Shown one piece after another: positions 10,905-22,425 of a stretch of DNA of 64,000 bases. Origin of the DNA: Gnetum montanum (Eukaryota > Streptophyta > Gnetopsida > Gnetales > Gnetaceae); NCBI GenBank assembly GCA_015680685.1, contig MNCI01005867.1:63271-127270 (forward strand). The letters are read 5' to 3'. How positions within the stretch are numbered: the stretch's first letter is position 1; every line of letters begins with the position of its first letter. Both the position numbers and the translations under genes were made by a program. The notes below the pieces were generated by a model that saw nothing but the letters and a program-made list of their open reading frames with translations, searched no databases and was not told where the DNA came from.

Positions 10905-11045
10905 AGTGATAGGCTTTGAACCTAGGATTGGAGAGTGCATGTCTTCTCAAGTTGGCAAAGAAGTGTTGTTACTCAACTTTGAATTTAGGACTAGGGAGTG
11001 CTAATCTTCTGATCCAATTAATTGAGCTATAGTTCTTGTTCTTGG
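10905..11045 (-). mobile_element. Possible tandem tRNA-like SINE
   Basis: Read on the minus strand, TAGCTCAATTAATTGG (about 11020-11036) resembles a tRNA A box, followed by a worn B box (AAATTCAAAG, about 10975). A second half repeats the CACTCTCCAATCCTAGGTTCAAAGCC-type tail (B box at about 10912-10925). The two halves share GCACTCYCYARTCCTARRTTCAAAG, suggesting a dimeric tRNA-derived element. Ends and target duplication were not found. Confidence 0.4.
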
Positions 11046-13870
11046 CTCACTAGACCTAGAGACCTATAATAAATTTCTGTAAAATTCTTTTTAAGGTATC
11101 GATTATATGTCCTGGCATATAGTTATTCTTTTGGGTTAACACCTCCAATTGGAGAAAAAGCATACTTTGAAATTCATATGTACAAAAGAATTATTATACA
11201 TAGCATGATAGATATATAGCTAAATGATTTGGAGAAGTAAAATGCTTTTATAAATATAAAGGAATTTATTTTTGTAAGAAAATTAAATATCGGTGTTTTG
11301 GTTTCAATTTTTTATAACATTGTTCTTCAAATCATGGGTTTAGGAAAAGTTGTGGGAAGTTGCCACTTGTTTGCAATGTGGGTGTGAGTCATGTTATTGT
11401 ACCTACTTTGGCTTTGTCTACATAAGTCAAACATTCAGGTACATTTCCTAGTTTCAATGACTCAAGTCATCTCCAAAGGGCCTAGTTTCAATGTCCTACA
11501 TCATTAGCAACATTGTGTGTGATCATCATTTCTAACATGCCCTAAAATTTAATGTCTCACATCACTTATGATATCATTTTTAGTTGCTTGTCTTCCAAGC
11601 TTTAGTTTTGATGTTCGACATCATCTCCTACATTAATCTTGACTTGTTTTGACATTAGCTTTAATGTCCTCAACATCTAAAGTCAATTCTATCTTTCAAT
11701 GTCTGCTATACCTACATATGTTATTTCTCCTATCCATAAGCTTCTAGAAATTTTTATGGGCCCCAATGTATTGTTCCTTCACGATCTACAAGGCATTTCT
11801 CGCTTATAAATAGGAGTATAACCCTAATTAAGAAAGTGTTAAACATTAATTGGAACTCTTAAGATAGAAAGAGAGCTTCTTTTCCCAAAAAAAAGAACTT
11901 CTAATAACTGTCTCTATGAGCATCAAGATCTCTATGTGCTTTTAGCCACATCAGAGTTTCTAATTCCCTCTCACTTTTCCTACTAACACATTGTATCCCC
12001 CATTCTGTTGTCATCCTAACACATCGTAAATTTTATTAGATCTAGATTCATGCATCTATTTGATTCAATCCCTTTTTCTTTGATTTGCTAGTTCTCATCT
12101 ACAACAGCTTCAATTTTCTAGTTGAGATCTTCATTAGGCACACATATCAAAGAGAAACTAGGATAACACATTTTCTTGTCAGCTACCTTTGATTCCTTGA
12201 TCTCATTTCCTATATCATCAGTGCTTTCTTTCAAGTTCTCTTCCTAGTTATTTATGTTAAATCTTTCAACTTTAAGAATTATTCAATGTTTCAAGCATAT
12301 TCTTTTATGTTCATTTTGGCTAATCTAGAAGTGAAGTTTTTCTATGATTCCTCATATCTAGTTTCATTCTATCAATTGCTTCTTTCTTGGACCTAATCTA
12401 CATGATTTGGTTTCCTTTGACTATGTGACAATAGTAATATTGCATTAACATACATTATTTTCCTACAATGCATTGTTCTACTATAATTGCTATTTCATGC
12501 ACTTTCATTACTTAGATTTAACTTGTGTTTGGCAAAAACATAACTTTGGTTGTTAACCTCTTTCCAACAATCTACAAATCCCCTTTCGATTTGAAGAAAT
12601 ATATTTGAACCATTTAGTGGTTGTGAAATGCTTGTCTTATTTCATGTAAGGTTGTTATGAATTTGATTGCAACAATTCTTACTACAACACATATCATCAG
12701 ATGTCAAATTCATAAAGCAATAGCCACAAGTCCATCGCTAGGTAGCATGAGTCAATTTTTCTTGATCATGACACAAATGCATGTAGAGTGCAAGTCACAT
12801 TCTATGCAAAAACCAACTTCCTAAGACCATTGAGAGTTACAGGGTAAGGTGGTGCAAATAGTAATGCCTTTTATTTTTCTTAATAATACCTGGTCACAAT
12901 GGAATCGCAATGAGTCATAACTTTGTTTTTGGAAGGAGTATTTTTAGAGATACAAGACTCTTTAAAAATGTCTTGAAGTCCTCTATTACCTACAATAATT
13001 GAAAGTTAGAGGTGGTCTTTATCTTTTTTAATTAGGGCATAAACTTTTGAAGTCTTTGTGACTATTTAACTTCTTTATTTGGGTGTTTGGAGGAAGAGGA
13101 TGCATCCAAACATTATCTTCAGACTTGCATCAGACCTTGGAGTGATTACAAGTCTTTGTGAGTAATTATAAGTAATGTGAGTTACATGAGAATGGATGAG
13201 AATAACTGTGCATAAGTGAGTATAAAATTGAGAGTTATGTGAGTAGATGAGATTCTTTACTTCTCTTTGAGAACTAAGCCAACATGCAATGAATTCAATT
13301 CAATTTTGAAATCAAACTTTAAAAAGGAGTACAAGACTATCTACTTATCATATTTGATAAGGGCCACATTATACATCATAAGGCTAAGTTAATTTTGGTC
13401 ATATACATGAAATTTAACTTTTTTAATAAGCATTTGGGATTAAAATTCATACACTCACCTATCATATTCTTCCAACTTTATTTTGGAAAGACATGTTCCT
13501 TCAATTTAATCCTCCTAATTTTTTTAAGAAAAAATTTCTAGCATATGTAACATAGTAAATATTTTATAAAATGCATTAAAACTCAAGCAATTAATTCATT
13601 TTGCATAACTACTTTAATGCAACTTATATCTTCAACAATTCCTCTTCTAGGGGACATGGGATGATGCAAGATTTCTTCTTTGACTTCAAATTTATATTGA
13701 GGCATGAGTCACCCCTCTATCTTCTTCATTGCTTCCACAACATTTATTCTTCTTCTTTAACTTTTTTCTTGTTTCTACTTCTTTACTTTTATTATTGAGC
13801 TAGAGGTGGTATATTTTCTTCTTCTTTTATTGATATTGAATTATCTTCAAGGCTCTTGGCATTTCTTCTT
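11046..13870. other. LTR-like block and unassigned sequence
   Basis: At about 11395-11700 the phrase TTYAATGTCCTACATCATC recurs about five times in worn form. It is followed by a TATA box (CTTATAAATAGGAG, about 11803-11816) and transcribed-leader-like sequence, the layout of an LTR U3-R. I could not fix LTR ends or find a primer site. From about 12600 to 13870 I see no gene, repeat or domain that I can support. Confidence 0.3.
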
Positions 13871-13879
13871 CTTTAATTT

Positions 13880-14490
13880 TAACATCTTTTGCAACTTTAG
13901 AAATTTGATCATGATTGATTTTTCGTTGTAGTTGCATCACTTCAAGCAAATAAATTTGATTGTCCAACATCTTGGATTTCAATATCATACATTGTTTATT
14001 TCATATTATGCAATAATTATCTAAAAGATTCACATTGTTGCCCATGTATGCAATTTTCCCTAATAATATAATGGATTAGATAGCTTAATGAACATAGGAA
14101 ACATCATGGACAATAATTTCATGGTAATTTTTAAGAGTGAAGAGTACTTTGCTAATGTCTTTAATCTCCAATTGATTCTCATTACCTACTTTATTACTTC
14201 CAAGGCATTTGTACTCTTTAAGCTCAATGATATCTTCTTTATTAAGTATTGTATAGTTTAAACATCCATTATCAATTATTCAAGCATAAGTTGACAAGCT
14301 TCTTTCCATGTTGAATGCAACAAAATTTAAGTTCATTTAAGAAGTTAAGTCTAAGGTCTTCACTTGTTTTAATCTAATTTTCATTTATCTCATGTTCTTT
14401 AATTTTTGAATTATTCATGTTAAAGAATTTAGGAGGAAATTCATGCTTAAACCAACACTTAGCTTCAATATGGCCCTTCTACTATAGAGA
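13880..14490 (-). pseudogene. Ty1/copia gag-protease fragment
   Basis: On the minus strand a zinc-knuckle-like KGHIEAKCWFKHEF (about 14480-14430, first cysteines lost) is followed by a protease-site-like IIDNGC (about 14275). About 50 codons later comes LKNYHEIIVHDVSYV, then a run ending DNYCII that resembles the copia gag-pre-integrase domain. This order is that of Ty1/copia. The frame is interrupted by stops. Nothing recognisable as integrase or reverse transcriptase follows, so it is a short remnant. Confidence 0.45.
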
Positions 14491-14639
14491 TCATTTTCTT
14501 AATATGAAAATTAAAGAGAAATTCATAAAACATAGAGAAAATCTACATAATATTTTTATTGACTTGCAAACAATATATAATATAGTATCTAAAGATATTA
14601 TTTAGTGCACCTTGCAAAGGAAAAATACCTCTAATATAT

Positions 14640-15560
14640 ATATTAAAGTGATTCAAGACATATATGAAGAAGCTACTGCAAGAATTAGAACAATTTACAA
14701 AAAATACACTTGATTCTCTAATCATAATAGGTTTACATTAAAGGTTTGTACTTAACCCCTGCTTATTTATTATTGTTATGGATAAATTAACTAATAAAAT
14801 ATTGGATGAATACCTTTTGTATTTATGATATTGTGTTGGTGGATATATCTCAAACAAATATTTATCCTAAAATGAAAAATTAGAAATATGCTCTAGAATG
14901 AAAAGACTTAAAAATTAGTAGAAGTAAGAATACATGAGAGACCATCATTTATTGTGATGATAAGGTGTTTGTTTCTCAAGTTGGGAGACATGGGTTCAAG
15001 CTCTAGTACAACAACTCGTAAAAAGGTTAGGCTTTTGATCATCCACTAACCCTCCCAAGACCCACTTGACAAGATGAGCATTAAGGATCTAGGTGATGAT
15101 CATTTAAGATAGAATACATGGAATATAATTTAAATAAAATTAGAAATAGTGATGAAACTAAAGTAACAATTCAATAATAGAAATCATATCACTACAAGTA
15201 ATTTCACTAACTAGGATCAATATTTGAATTAGATGGTAAAATTAATAAATATGTAAGAGATATGATTGAGGCAAGATGATCAAAATGGAAATAATCTAGT
15301 GGTGTTTTATACAATCAAATAATTCTAATAAATTTAAATGAAAAATATTGTACTATAATAGCTATGCCTACTATTTTATATGGTGTGAAATGTTAGGTTG
15401 TAAAAGAGAGGCATGAACAACAATTTAGTATGACAAAAATGCAAATGCTTAGGTAGATGTTGAATGTGACAAGAAGAGATAAATTACATAATATAAACAT
15501 TATAAGAAGGCTTGAAGTAATTAAATCAAATAGAATTCCAATGTTTCAATCTCCTACAAA
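14640..15560 (+). pseudogene. RTE-clade LINE reverse transcriptase fragment
   Basis: Worn but orderly matches to the end of plant RTE-type LINE reverse transcriptase. VIQDIYEEATARIRT (about 14649-14690) is followed by a decayed palm. Then comes YDIVLVDISQTNIYPK (about 14826-14875), equivalent to the FADDIVLVD box with the first Asp region altered, and ALE.KDLKISRSKNT. After a SINE insertion the thumb-like YGVKC...MTKMQMLR.MLNVTRRDK (about 15377-15487) continues. The fragment is interrupted by 14937-15110. No 5' end or tail was found. Confidence 0.6.
14937..15110 (+). mobile_element. tRNA-derived SINE-like insertion inside the LINE
   Basis: The 174-bp segment interrupts the LINE reading at the codons after ISRSKNT. 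It is flanked by perfect 10-bp direct repeats AGAATACATG (14927-14936 and 15111-15120), a target-site duplication of LINE-mobilised type. It has a B-box-like GGGTTCAAGCTCTAG (about 14991-15005) and an A-box-like GATGATAAGGTG upstream (about 14956-14967). No poly(A) tail is seen at the 3' end. Confidence 0.6.
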
Positions 15561-15564
15561 AGCT

Positions 15565-15860
15565 TCTTAAGATAAAATTGATAAAATTATTTGTCAATTT
15601 CTATAATCTACTAAGCAAAATAGGAAAGGATTTTCAAGAGTTACTTGGGTTATATGTCCCACAAATAGAAAAGATAAAGGACTTGACCTCATTAATTACG
15701 ATAAATAAGGTTTTTCTTTCTTAGCAAATTGGATTACAAAATGCATTGATGTAGATGATCTTTGAATGTTTCTTGTTAGAAATACACATATATAAGGAAA
15801 ATCTAAAAATAATAGTGTTGATCTATCTCAGATTTTGGTGGCATAAAAACTAGACAATGA
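15565..15860 (+). pseudogene. L1-type LINE fragment (C-terminal RT region)
   Basis: The translation contains ICQFLWSTKQNRKGFSRVTW, then GLDLINYDK and FLANWITKCIDVDDL. This resembles the segment between reverse transcriptase and the zinc-binding domain in plant L1 elements (FLWSG....IAWV.W....KGGLG). It abuts the RTE fragment and contains stops. Confidence 0.45.
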
Positions 15861-17067
15861 GGAAGTGTGTCTAGTTGCTCATGTATTTCAGGGATTAAGT
15901 AGCTTGATAAGTACCACTCCAAGGAGGGAGTCAAGCAAGCTATATCAGCAATTCCATGACATGTAAAGACAAGGACTGATCATCTTTTCTCAACCCCAAA
16001 TATAGGCTAGATGTATAGATTGATAATAGACTAAGTTCAAAGGTCACTCTTCTTTGAGCCTAGACATGTAAGATCTAAGTCTAAATGTCCCAATGTTGAA
16101 CGTCCAAGACTAGAAGTTAGGCATTCCAATTGTAAACATCTAAAACTCTAGTATGGATGTCCAAGTAAAGCTTGTGTTAATGTAAGGGTGGAAATCTAAA
16201 TCTTCTCAAAATGGCTAGCCTAAAAGTCAACCTTTTTAATGTGGACATCCAAGCCTTGAATGGGATGTCCATGGTAGCCATTGGAAAAAATAAAAATAAG
16301 TCATTTCTCCAACTCCAACTTAAAGTAGAAAACTTGCATGGAAAGAAGCCTATTTATGAAAGTGTTTAGATCCATTTAAAATACATGCATAATAATCCAA
16401 GAAACATGCATTATAATTTAAGCATTATATTGGGTCTTGGCTAAGATCTACAAGGGCTTGGAAGGTTGATTTGGGAGCTATACCATCATAGCCACATTCT
16501 TCTCCCAGGGTTTGATTCTATTGACTACATAGATCCATTATTCATTTATTATCTTGTTATGTATGAGTGGATCTAGATTTATGGCTTCTTGTTTCATTAT
16601 CAGAGTATAAGCTAAATCAGTGTATATTTTTTTGAAAATATCTCTATTTATACATTCTTTCCATGGTTTTTTATTTTGAGCTCTACAAAGTGTATATTGT
16701 CTTTACAAAGAAATCTACATTAAAATCCTAAGGGGTTCAAGTGTTTAATTCTTTGTATCAACCCTGAGGGAGTATGTGAGTATGTCCTATAGGAGCACCA
16801 CAATGTGCTGTTTGACCTTACAAGTTTCTTGGGAGTCTTGCAGAATACTAAGATCATTTTTCACCCGATGAAAATTTTGTAGCATCCAAGAATACCATAA
16901 TGATAACCTTAGTTACATTTTAAATTTAAGTGGATGTTATGGAAATGTGCTTTACCACACATATTGATAAGTTCGTTCTTTTGCACATTTGATTTTCGAA
17001 GTTTGATTTAAAATTTGAATTTTTATTATAACTTATTCATCCTTCCCTTTCTGAGCTAACTAAGTCA
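15861..17067 (+). repeat. Probable 5' LTR region of Ty1/copia element C1
   Basis: No coding sequence. A copia-type primer site at 17072 implies that the preceding kilobase includes the LTR. The start is not certain; a TGATAAGTACC at about 15905 is one candidate. The middle holds irregular repeats of a phrase like CATCCAAG/GGATGTCCA (about 16080-16270), perhaps U3 repeats. Confidence 0.35.
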
Positions 17068-17071
17068 GAAG

Positions 17072-18960
17072 TGATATTAGAGCCTGGTTACTCATTATTT
17101 CCTAAATTTAACAACTTGGTGAAAATGGAAGGGCAACAAGGAATATCACTTGCATGACCACCTCTTTTCAATGGTACTAGTTATGCTTTTTGGAAAGGTC
17201 AGGTGTAAATGTACTTAAAACCTTTTGAGTTTGATGTGTGATAGAGTGTTAATGATGGATACATAATACCAACAAGGAAGCAATCAAAAATAGAACTAAG
17301 ATGACAAGAAAGCCTTCATGAATGCTTTAAGAGTCAGAAATGCTATGGCTTCTCATTTGACACAAGAGGAGTATAATCAAGTTAACTATTGCAAGATAAA
17401 CAAGGAAGTTTGGGATACCTTAAAAGAAACCTATGAAGCTATTAAGGTGGTTAATTTAAGAATTTTAAAATGAGAAATGAAGATAGTACTCATTAACACT
17501 TTAATTGGGTATGTGATCTTATCAGTTTCATTAGAGGGATAGGTTAAGATCATTCTAAAAGAAAAGTTGTTGATAAGATTTTTAGAACCTTGAATCCTAA
17601 ATACAAGATGAAAACGATTACCTTGGAAGAGATAAGAGATTTTGATACTTTAAAATTTGAGAAAATTGGAAGTGCTCTTACTGCTAATGAGATGACTTTA
17701 GTTGAGGAAGAAGTACTCAAGGATGATCCAATCATTCTCTCCTTGAATCAAATAATAGTTGGCAAGAGCAAAAAGTCACAAAGTTAGACCTTCCTATATA
17801 GTGGCAATGTTGATCTTAATGATCCAAAGTTGGCATTACTCACCAAAAGAGTTAGTGGGATGATCACTAGCCAACCCAAGAAAGAATGAGAAAGAATAAT
17901 AAATAGGCAACTAAGAGGTAAGCCCTCCAATAAAGTATCAAGGCTCACTTCCCCTACAAATATTATGAACATTATTTTTTTAATATGCAATGAACAAGTA
18001 CACACTGCCTAAAAATTTTCAAGTATCAATAGTTTGCAGGTTGAAGTTCAACCAAAGAAAAAACGGAAATTCCTTATTAGCAAATTGGATGAAGAAGAAG
18101 AAGCTAGTAAAATAGAAGTAGCGGAATATGATACCTCTAATACTTATCTAGTATGCATGGATATAGCTTCCTGAATATAAGAAGATGATGGCAACTCAAG
18201 TGACAAAAAAAAGAGACCAATACCATCAAAGAAAGAGATGAATATCTTAAGCAAAATCTTGAAAAATTACAATAGATTTATCTTAAGTTTAAAAGAAAGT
18301 TACACCAACATGAGTTAAAGTATGAACATGAGAAAACTCATGTTTAACCCTAATAAGCAAATTCATGGCCCTTAAGGCTAGGATTGGTAAGCTAACAGTT
18401 GAATGAGTCTTTAAAGATGTAGGATCATAAAGAAGAATAACTAAAAAGCATCAATGCCTCACTCCTACAAGAAAGCACCCTACATAGAAAAGAGATTGAG
18501 AACTTATGTAAAAAGATAAATTATGAGAAATAAGTCATGAAAGGATTTGATCTTAACAAGACATTAGTTAATTATATACTCTAACAATAAAGACATCCAA
18601 ATAGGAGTGGACTAGATGCAAACCCTTCATAAAAAAATACTCTAATGGATCCACTAATGCATGAAAAGTTACTTATCAAACTAGGTATATCCATTTCAAT
18701 CCACCAAGATTCACAAGTTTCAAGTTTTTCTTTCACTATAGATAAGTTAAACACATGAAAGCTTAATACTCACATAGAAATCCAATATTTCAAAATACAT
18801 CTCACTTGATCTCTATGAGACAAGACAACCATAATGTTCAAGATCATAAGACAAGGAGATCAATGATTAAAGACCACAAAGGAAATTATCAAGGATATAG
18901 AAGATAGAATCATACAAGGACCAAAGCATCAAGAAAGCAAGAGGTTAATAGAAGTCCAAA
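17072..18960 (+). pseudogene. gag: Ty1/copia element C1: primer site and gag remnant
   Basis: TGATATTAGAGC (17072-17083) matches the initiator-tRNA-Met primer site TGGTATCAGAGC at 10 of 12 bases, both differences being transitions. The gag ATG is at 17125. FNGTSYAFWKGQV (about 17167-17206) is the typical copia gag start (FxGxNYxxWKxxM). Further on, LNPKYKMKTITLEEIRDF and LKFEKIGSALTANEM (about 17590-17690) are the end of the UBN2-type gag domain. A charged lysine-rich linker follows. The frame has many stops. The element is cut at 19052 by an Athila-like LTR. Confidence 0.6.
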
Positions 18961-19052
18961 TGGGAAGGTAAGTGAAGACAAATGACAACTCATTGTACAT
19001 CACTACTTCATGTGATCTAAGTTTGGAGCATTCCCAACAAAGTAAGTTAAGG

Positions 19053-19230
19053 TGATAAAACATCATATGTCAGGCAACTATGTCAACGTGTCTCCATCAA
19101 TGCAACTTTGTCAATGCATGGTTGTTGACACGTCTTTGGATGCATTGATGCATATGCATAATTTTGTTGTTTCTTGAAGCCTATATAAATATTCATACCA
19201 TCCAAATTTAGACACCATTTTGTTAGTATT
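19053..19230 (+). repeat. Truncated Athila-like LTR (A0)
   Basis: The first 178 bp of a family LTR (TGATAAAACATC, then the GTCAACGTGTCTCCATCAATG-type repeats and TATATAAAT at about 19181) are cut off where the LTR of A2 begins (TGATGAG, 19231). It therefore looks like an older insertion into C1 that A2 later entered. Confidence 0.6.
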
Positions 19231-20054
19231 TGATGAGTCATCATCATTCACCTGCGTCAACGAGATCCTATCAATGCATGGTTTGCTGCATTGACACCTA
19301 CATGTTGACACAATGGCTATTTTTACTTATAAATGTGCATGCATCCACCACATTTATGGCATCCAAACATTAGTTTCTAGACAAACTCTTGCATTTTTTT
19401 TCTAGAGTTAGAATATTTTCTAATTTCTTGTAGTAGGAGTGAGAAGTGTATAGATCTTTATTCGAGAATTAATGTATGTAAGCACTTCGATGTGAATGGT
19501 AATAAAGATGACCTTTCTTCATAAACCTTGCAACACTTGGACTTAGCTTAATGTTAACTTCATGCATTTATTATTCATGTGATTTACTTTAATGCATTCA
19601 ATTAATTAATTAATTTTAAATAATCAATATGGATAAGTATGACCACTTCATGCATATGTTAACGCTTGGTAATCCCAATAGTGCCTAATGCTTGATAACC
19701 TAGTAGCGTTGCAACATGTTTGGGATGCATAAAAAAAGTGAGAATGAATGCTTATGTTAGGATTAGTTAAGCATTAGTTATTTATTAGATTAATTAAACA
19801 CTTGATTAATTTATCATCAACACTTAGGCAAATTAATGAAAAATAAAAAATGATAAAAATCATATATCTCAGTTACACTTAACCATACCTTTGCACATCA
19901 CAAGTGAAACTAAGAAGACAACGATCACATCCATTAGATTCACTACATAAACCCAATGTACTTAAAGAGCTAAAGTCTACAAAATCCAATGAGATTGCTT
20001 GGGGAATGTTAGTGATTTGTATGGTTGGATGTCGGGATTGCTCACTGCTCATCA
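19231..20054 (+). repeat. 5' LTR of Athila-like element A2
   Basis: The 824-bp LTR runs from TGATGAGTC to CTCATCA. It has U3 repeats of the CGTCAACGAGATCC type, a TATA box (TTATAAATG, about 19335) and the family's GTATGGTTGGATGTCGGG-like 3' end. It is followed after one base by the primer site. Confidence 0.8.
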
Positions 20055-20055
20055 T

Positions 20056-20073
20056 TGGCATCATTGTCAGGGA
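20056..20073 (+). promoter_or_regulatory. Primer-binding site of A2 (tRNA-Asp type)
   Basis: TGGCATCATTGTCAGGGA is the worn form of TGGCGCCGTTGCCGGGGA, the site complementary to the 3' end of plant tRNA-Asp used by Athila-type elements. Differences are C-to-T and G-to-A. Confidence 0.75.
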
Positions 20074-20842
20074 ACTTTAGTTAGCTACGTGTGCTACCTA
20101 GGAGTTAGTGAAATTATATAACAATGTTTTAATGAACTCAAAAGTTAATATCATTAAGAAAAATAATAATAGCAATAAGAGCACACTAGTTTTCTTTCAA
20201 TCTAATATGGCTTCTTCTCACATGGGAGATTCTCTACCACCATACAAAGGCAATTCCAATTAGCAAAGGTGTGAAGGGTCAAAACCACTTGTGCCCGAGT
20301 AATGTAAAGTGGTATATAATCATCTAGATGAGTATGTTCTAAACTTTACCTTCATCCTACACTAGGATGAATAGCCATAATGGAGGAACATGGAGGACAA
20401 CATTTTGTTGTCACCTAATCAATCAACTCCTATTATGCTACTTCACACTCTCATGAAATTGGGCATTATAGGGCTCAATGTAGAGTACATTGTGAAGGAC
20501 CATGACTATTGGGATTCTCATCCCACTGAGGCACAATGGAAGAAAGATTGACAGCAAGAGGTTCACTATGAAGCATCAAAAAGGAAATGGTTCACAAACC
20601 CCTTATTCCTACTTGGCCAAAAGGAAGGAAAGGATCAATTCTCTGGGGGTTCTCAAAACACTAATTCTCCTCCTCTCTTCTTTGATGAAGGGGGCCCTAA
20701 CTAGAATTTATAGTCCACTATAAAAAATCCTAGTTTAGGGAAAAACAAGTCCCATGATCATGGGGGCTCCAAAGGATGGAGTCAAGGCAGGAACATGGAC
20801 AAGCACCATGACAAAGATAAATATGGTGATTGTGGTCGTGAT

Positions 20843-22425
20843 TGTAAGGTCCGAAATCGTCGATTTCCGACTGGAATGAAACAGAAACCAAGAGATCCCT
20901 GGACGGGCACAGAAGACCCTACCTTCGCTTGAAGGCAAGCTAGAATTAATGAAGGCAGAGTACCTTGAATGGTCCGCATGCAGATCAGACAAGGATTTCC
21001 CCGAACGTACACCATTATACTATACACTGGGTTATACGTAAACGGCATAACTAATGTCGAATGTAGCGTAAACGTACAGGAACATAAACAATAAACATAC
21101 AATAATGAATGAAAAACTGTAACAAATCTTAGCAAGAAAAGTGTGGCAATATTATTGCAAAATAAAAGTTACAATGCACTGGTCTAACGTAGTTGTGGAT
21201 CTGACACAAGGCAGACGAAGAGCCCCGATGGATACGAAGGGATGATGGTGTTTTGGTTCGAACTGCAGGCACAGCGTAAAGGCTGTATATTCAGCGTGCA
21301 GGATTGAAGCCCAGCGTACAAATTTTTTGCTATGTTCTCTGGTTTCTCAGCGTCTCTGGTTCTCTCTATTTTTTTGTCTCTGGTTTGCTCAAAATTTCCA
21401 ACCCCCGATCTAGTGAAAAATTGGGGTTTTTATACAAGCTTAGACGTGAGACTCAGGTTTGAGAGGGGATGATTGGCTACAGAGTGCTGGACTCTCGAGT
21501 CGGGTGACATGTGGCACGTTGACCGAGTGCGAAAGAATGAAATTTTACAAGTGTACAGCGTGCTGCACGCCAGCGTATACACGCTGGACGTATGACCTCG
21601 GCGTACAAACTTGATCAAAACAAAAGAAGTCGTTCGGCCTTTAGATTTGAATTCAGATGTCATGAAAGTGCTACCTGTGGATGTTCAGCTTGGTTGACCT
21701 TGATCTGACACAATTCTGGAGAGCTTAGATTGGTGTACGTTGTGCTACACATTGGACATACACCTTGTACATACTGGGCATATACGCCGGGCGTACACGT
21801 TGTACCTGCTGGGCGTATACGCTGAGTGTACTCGTTGCATCTGTTGGGTGTATACGCTGGGCATACGTGCTGCATCTGTTGGGCGTATACGCTGGGTGTG
21901 CACGATGTACATGCTCAACGTATGAACCCCAGAATGCGTGATGTCAACACCTAATGATTGCTCTGTTCGTGTGAGTTGATGCTTTGTACAAAATCTTGTT
22001 CTGAAGTGCTATTTCCATGCCGTCTTCAGGGGTTACATGCCGAGTGTATATGTCAGTCATACATGTTGTGCGTACATGCGAGGTGGTACACAAGGTGTGT
22101 ACGTTGGGCGTATACGCTGTAAATGTATGCTGGGCGTATATGCTGTGAATGTATGTTGGGCGTATACGCTGAGAATGTATGCTAGGCGTATACGCTGAGA
22201 ATGCATACTTAGTGAGGACTAAGTATCTTGAGCTCTGAAGTTGTCATGTTTAATAACAGATGTCGTCGTGGTCGTCTGCAGGTCCCAAGGAACTACTCCT
22301 TGTCAAGTTCGACTCTGCCTAGAGCTAGCTATGGAGCCCTCGAGCTTTAGTCATGCTGGGGAGCATCATGACTTAGCTCAATTCTTGTTGGAGAAGTACT
22401 AAGCTCAAAATTCTGTGGTGTTTCA
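20843..22425 (-). repeat. Solo LTR of a Tat/B-related family
   Basis: On the minus strand it starts TGAAACACCACAGAATTTTG, close to the start of B's LTR (TGAAACACCCTAAAATTTTA), and ends CGGACCTTACA. A TATA box (TATAAAA, 21434 down to 21428) lies about 990 bp from the start, close to the 1084 bp in B. The sequence after it shares GGGG.TGG.AATTTTGAGCA with B. The flanks GTGAT (20838-20842) and ATGAC (22426-22430) differ only by two transitions, consistent with an old 5-bp target duplication. No interior remains, so it is a solo LTR. Confidence 0.65.
21530..22210. repeat. Palindromic micro-repeats GGGCGTATACGCTG in the solo LTR U3
   Basis: About ten copies of a unit centred on the palindrome CGTATACG occur, at about 21571, 21776, 21809, 21845, 21880, 22103, 22131, 22157 and 22183, in two clusters with spacing of about 26-35 bp. 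Variants are mostly C/T and A/G changes. The cluster lies upstream of the LTR's TATA box. Confidence 0.8.

Noticed and set aside
21530-22210. Spaced palindromic repeats that might suggest a CRISPR array
   Set aside because: Spacing is irregular, repeats are short and variable, the sequence lies in an LTR U3 and the genome is eukaryotic.
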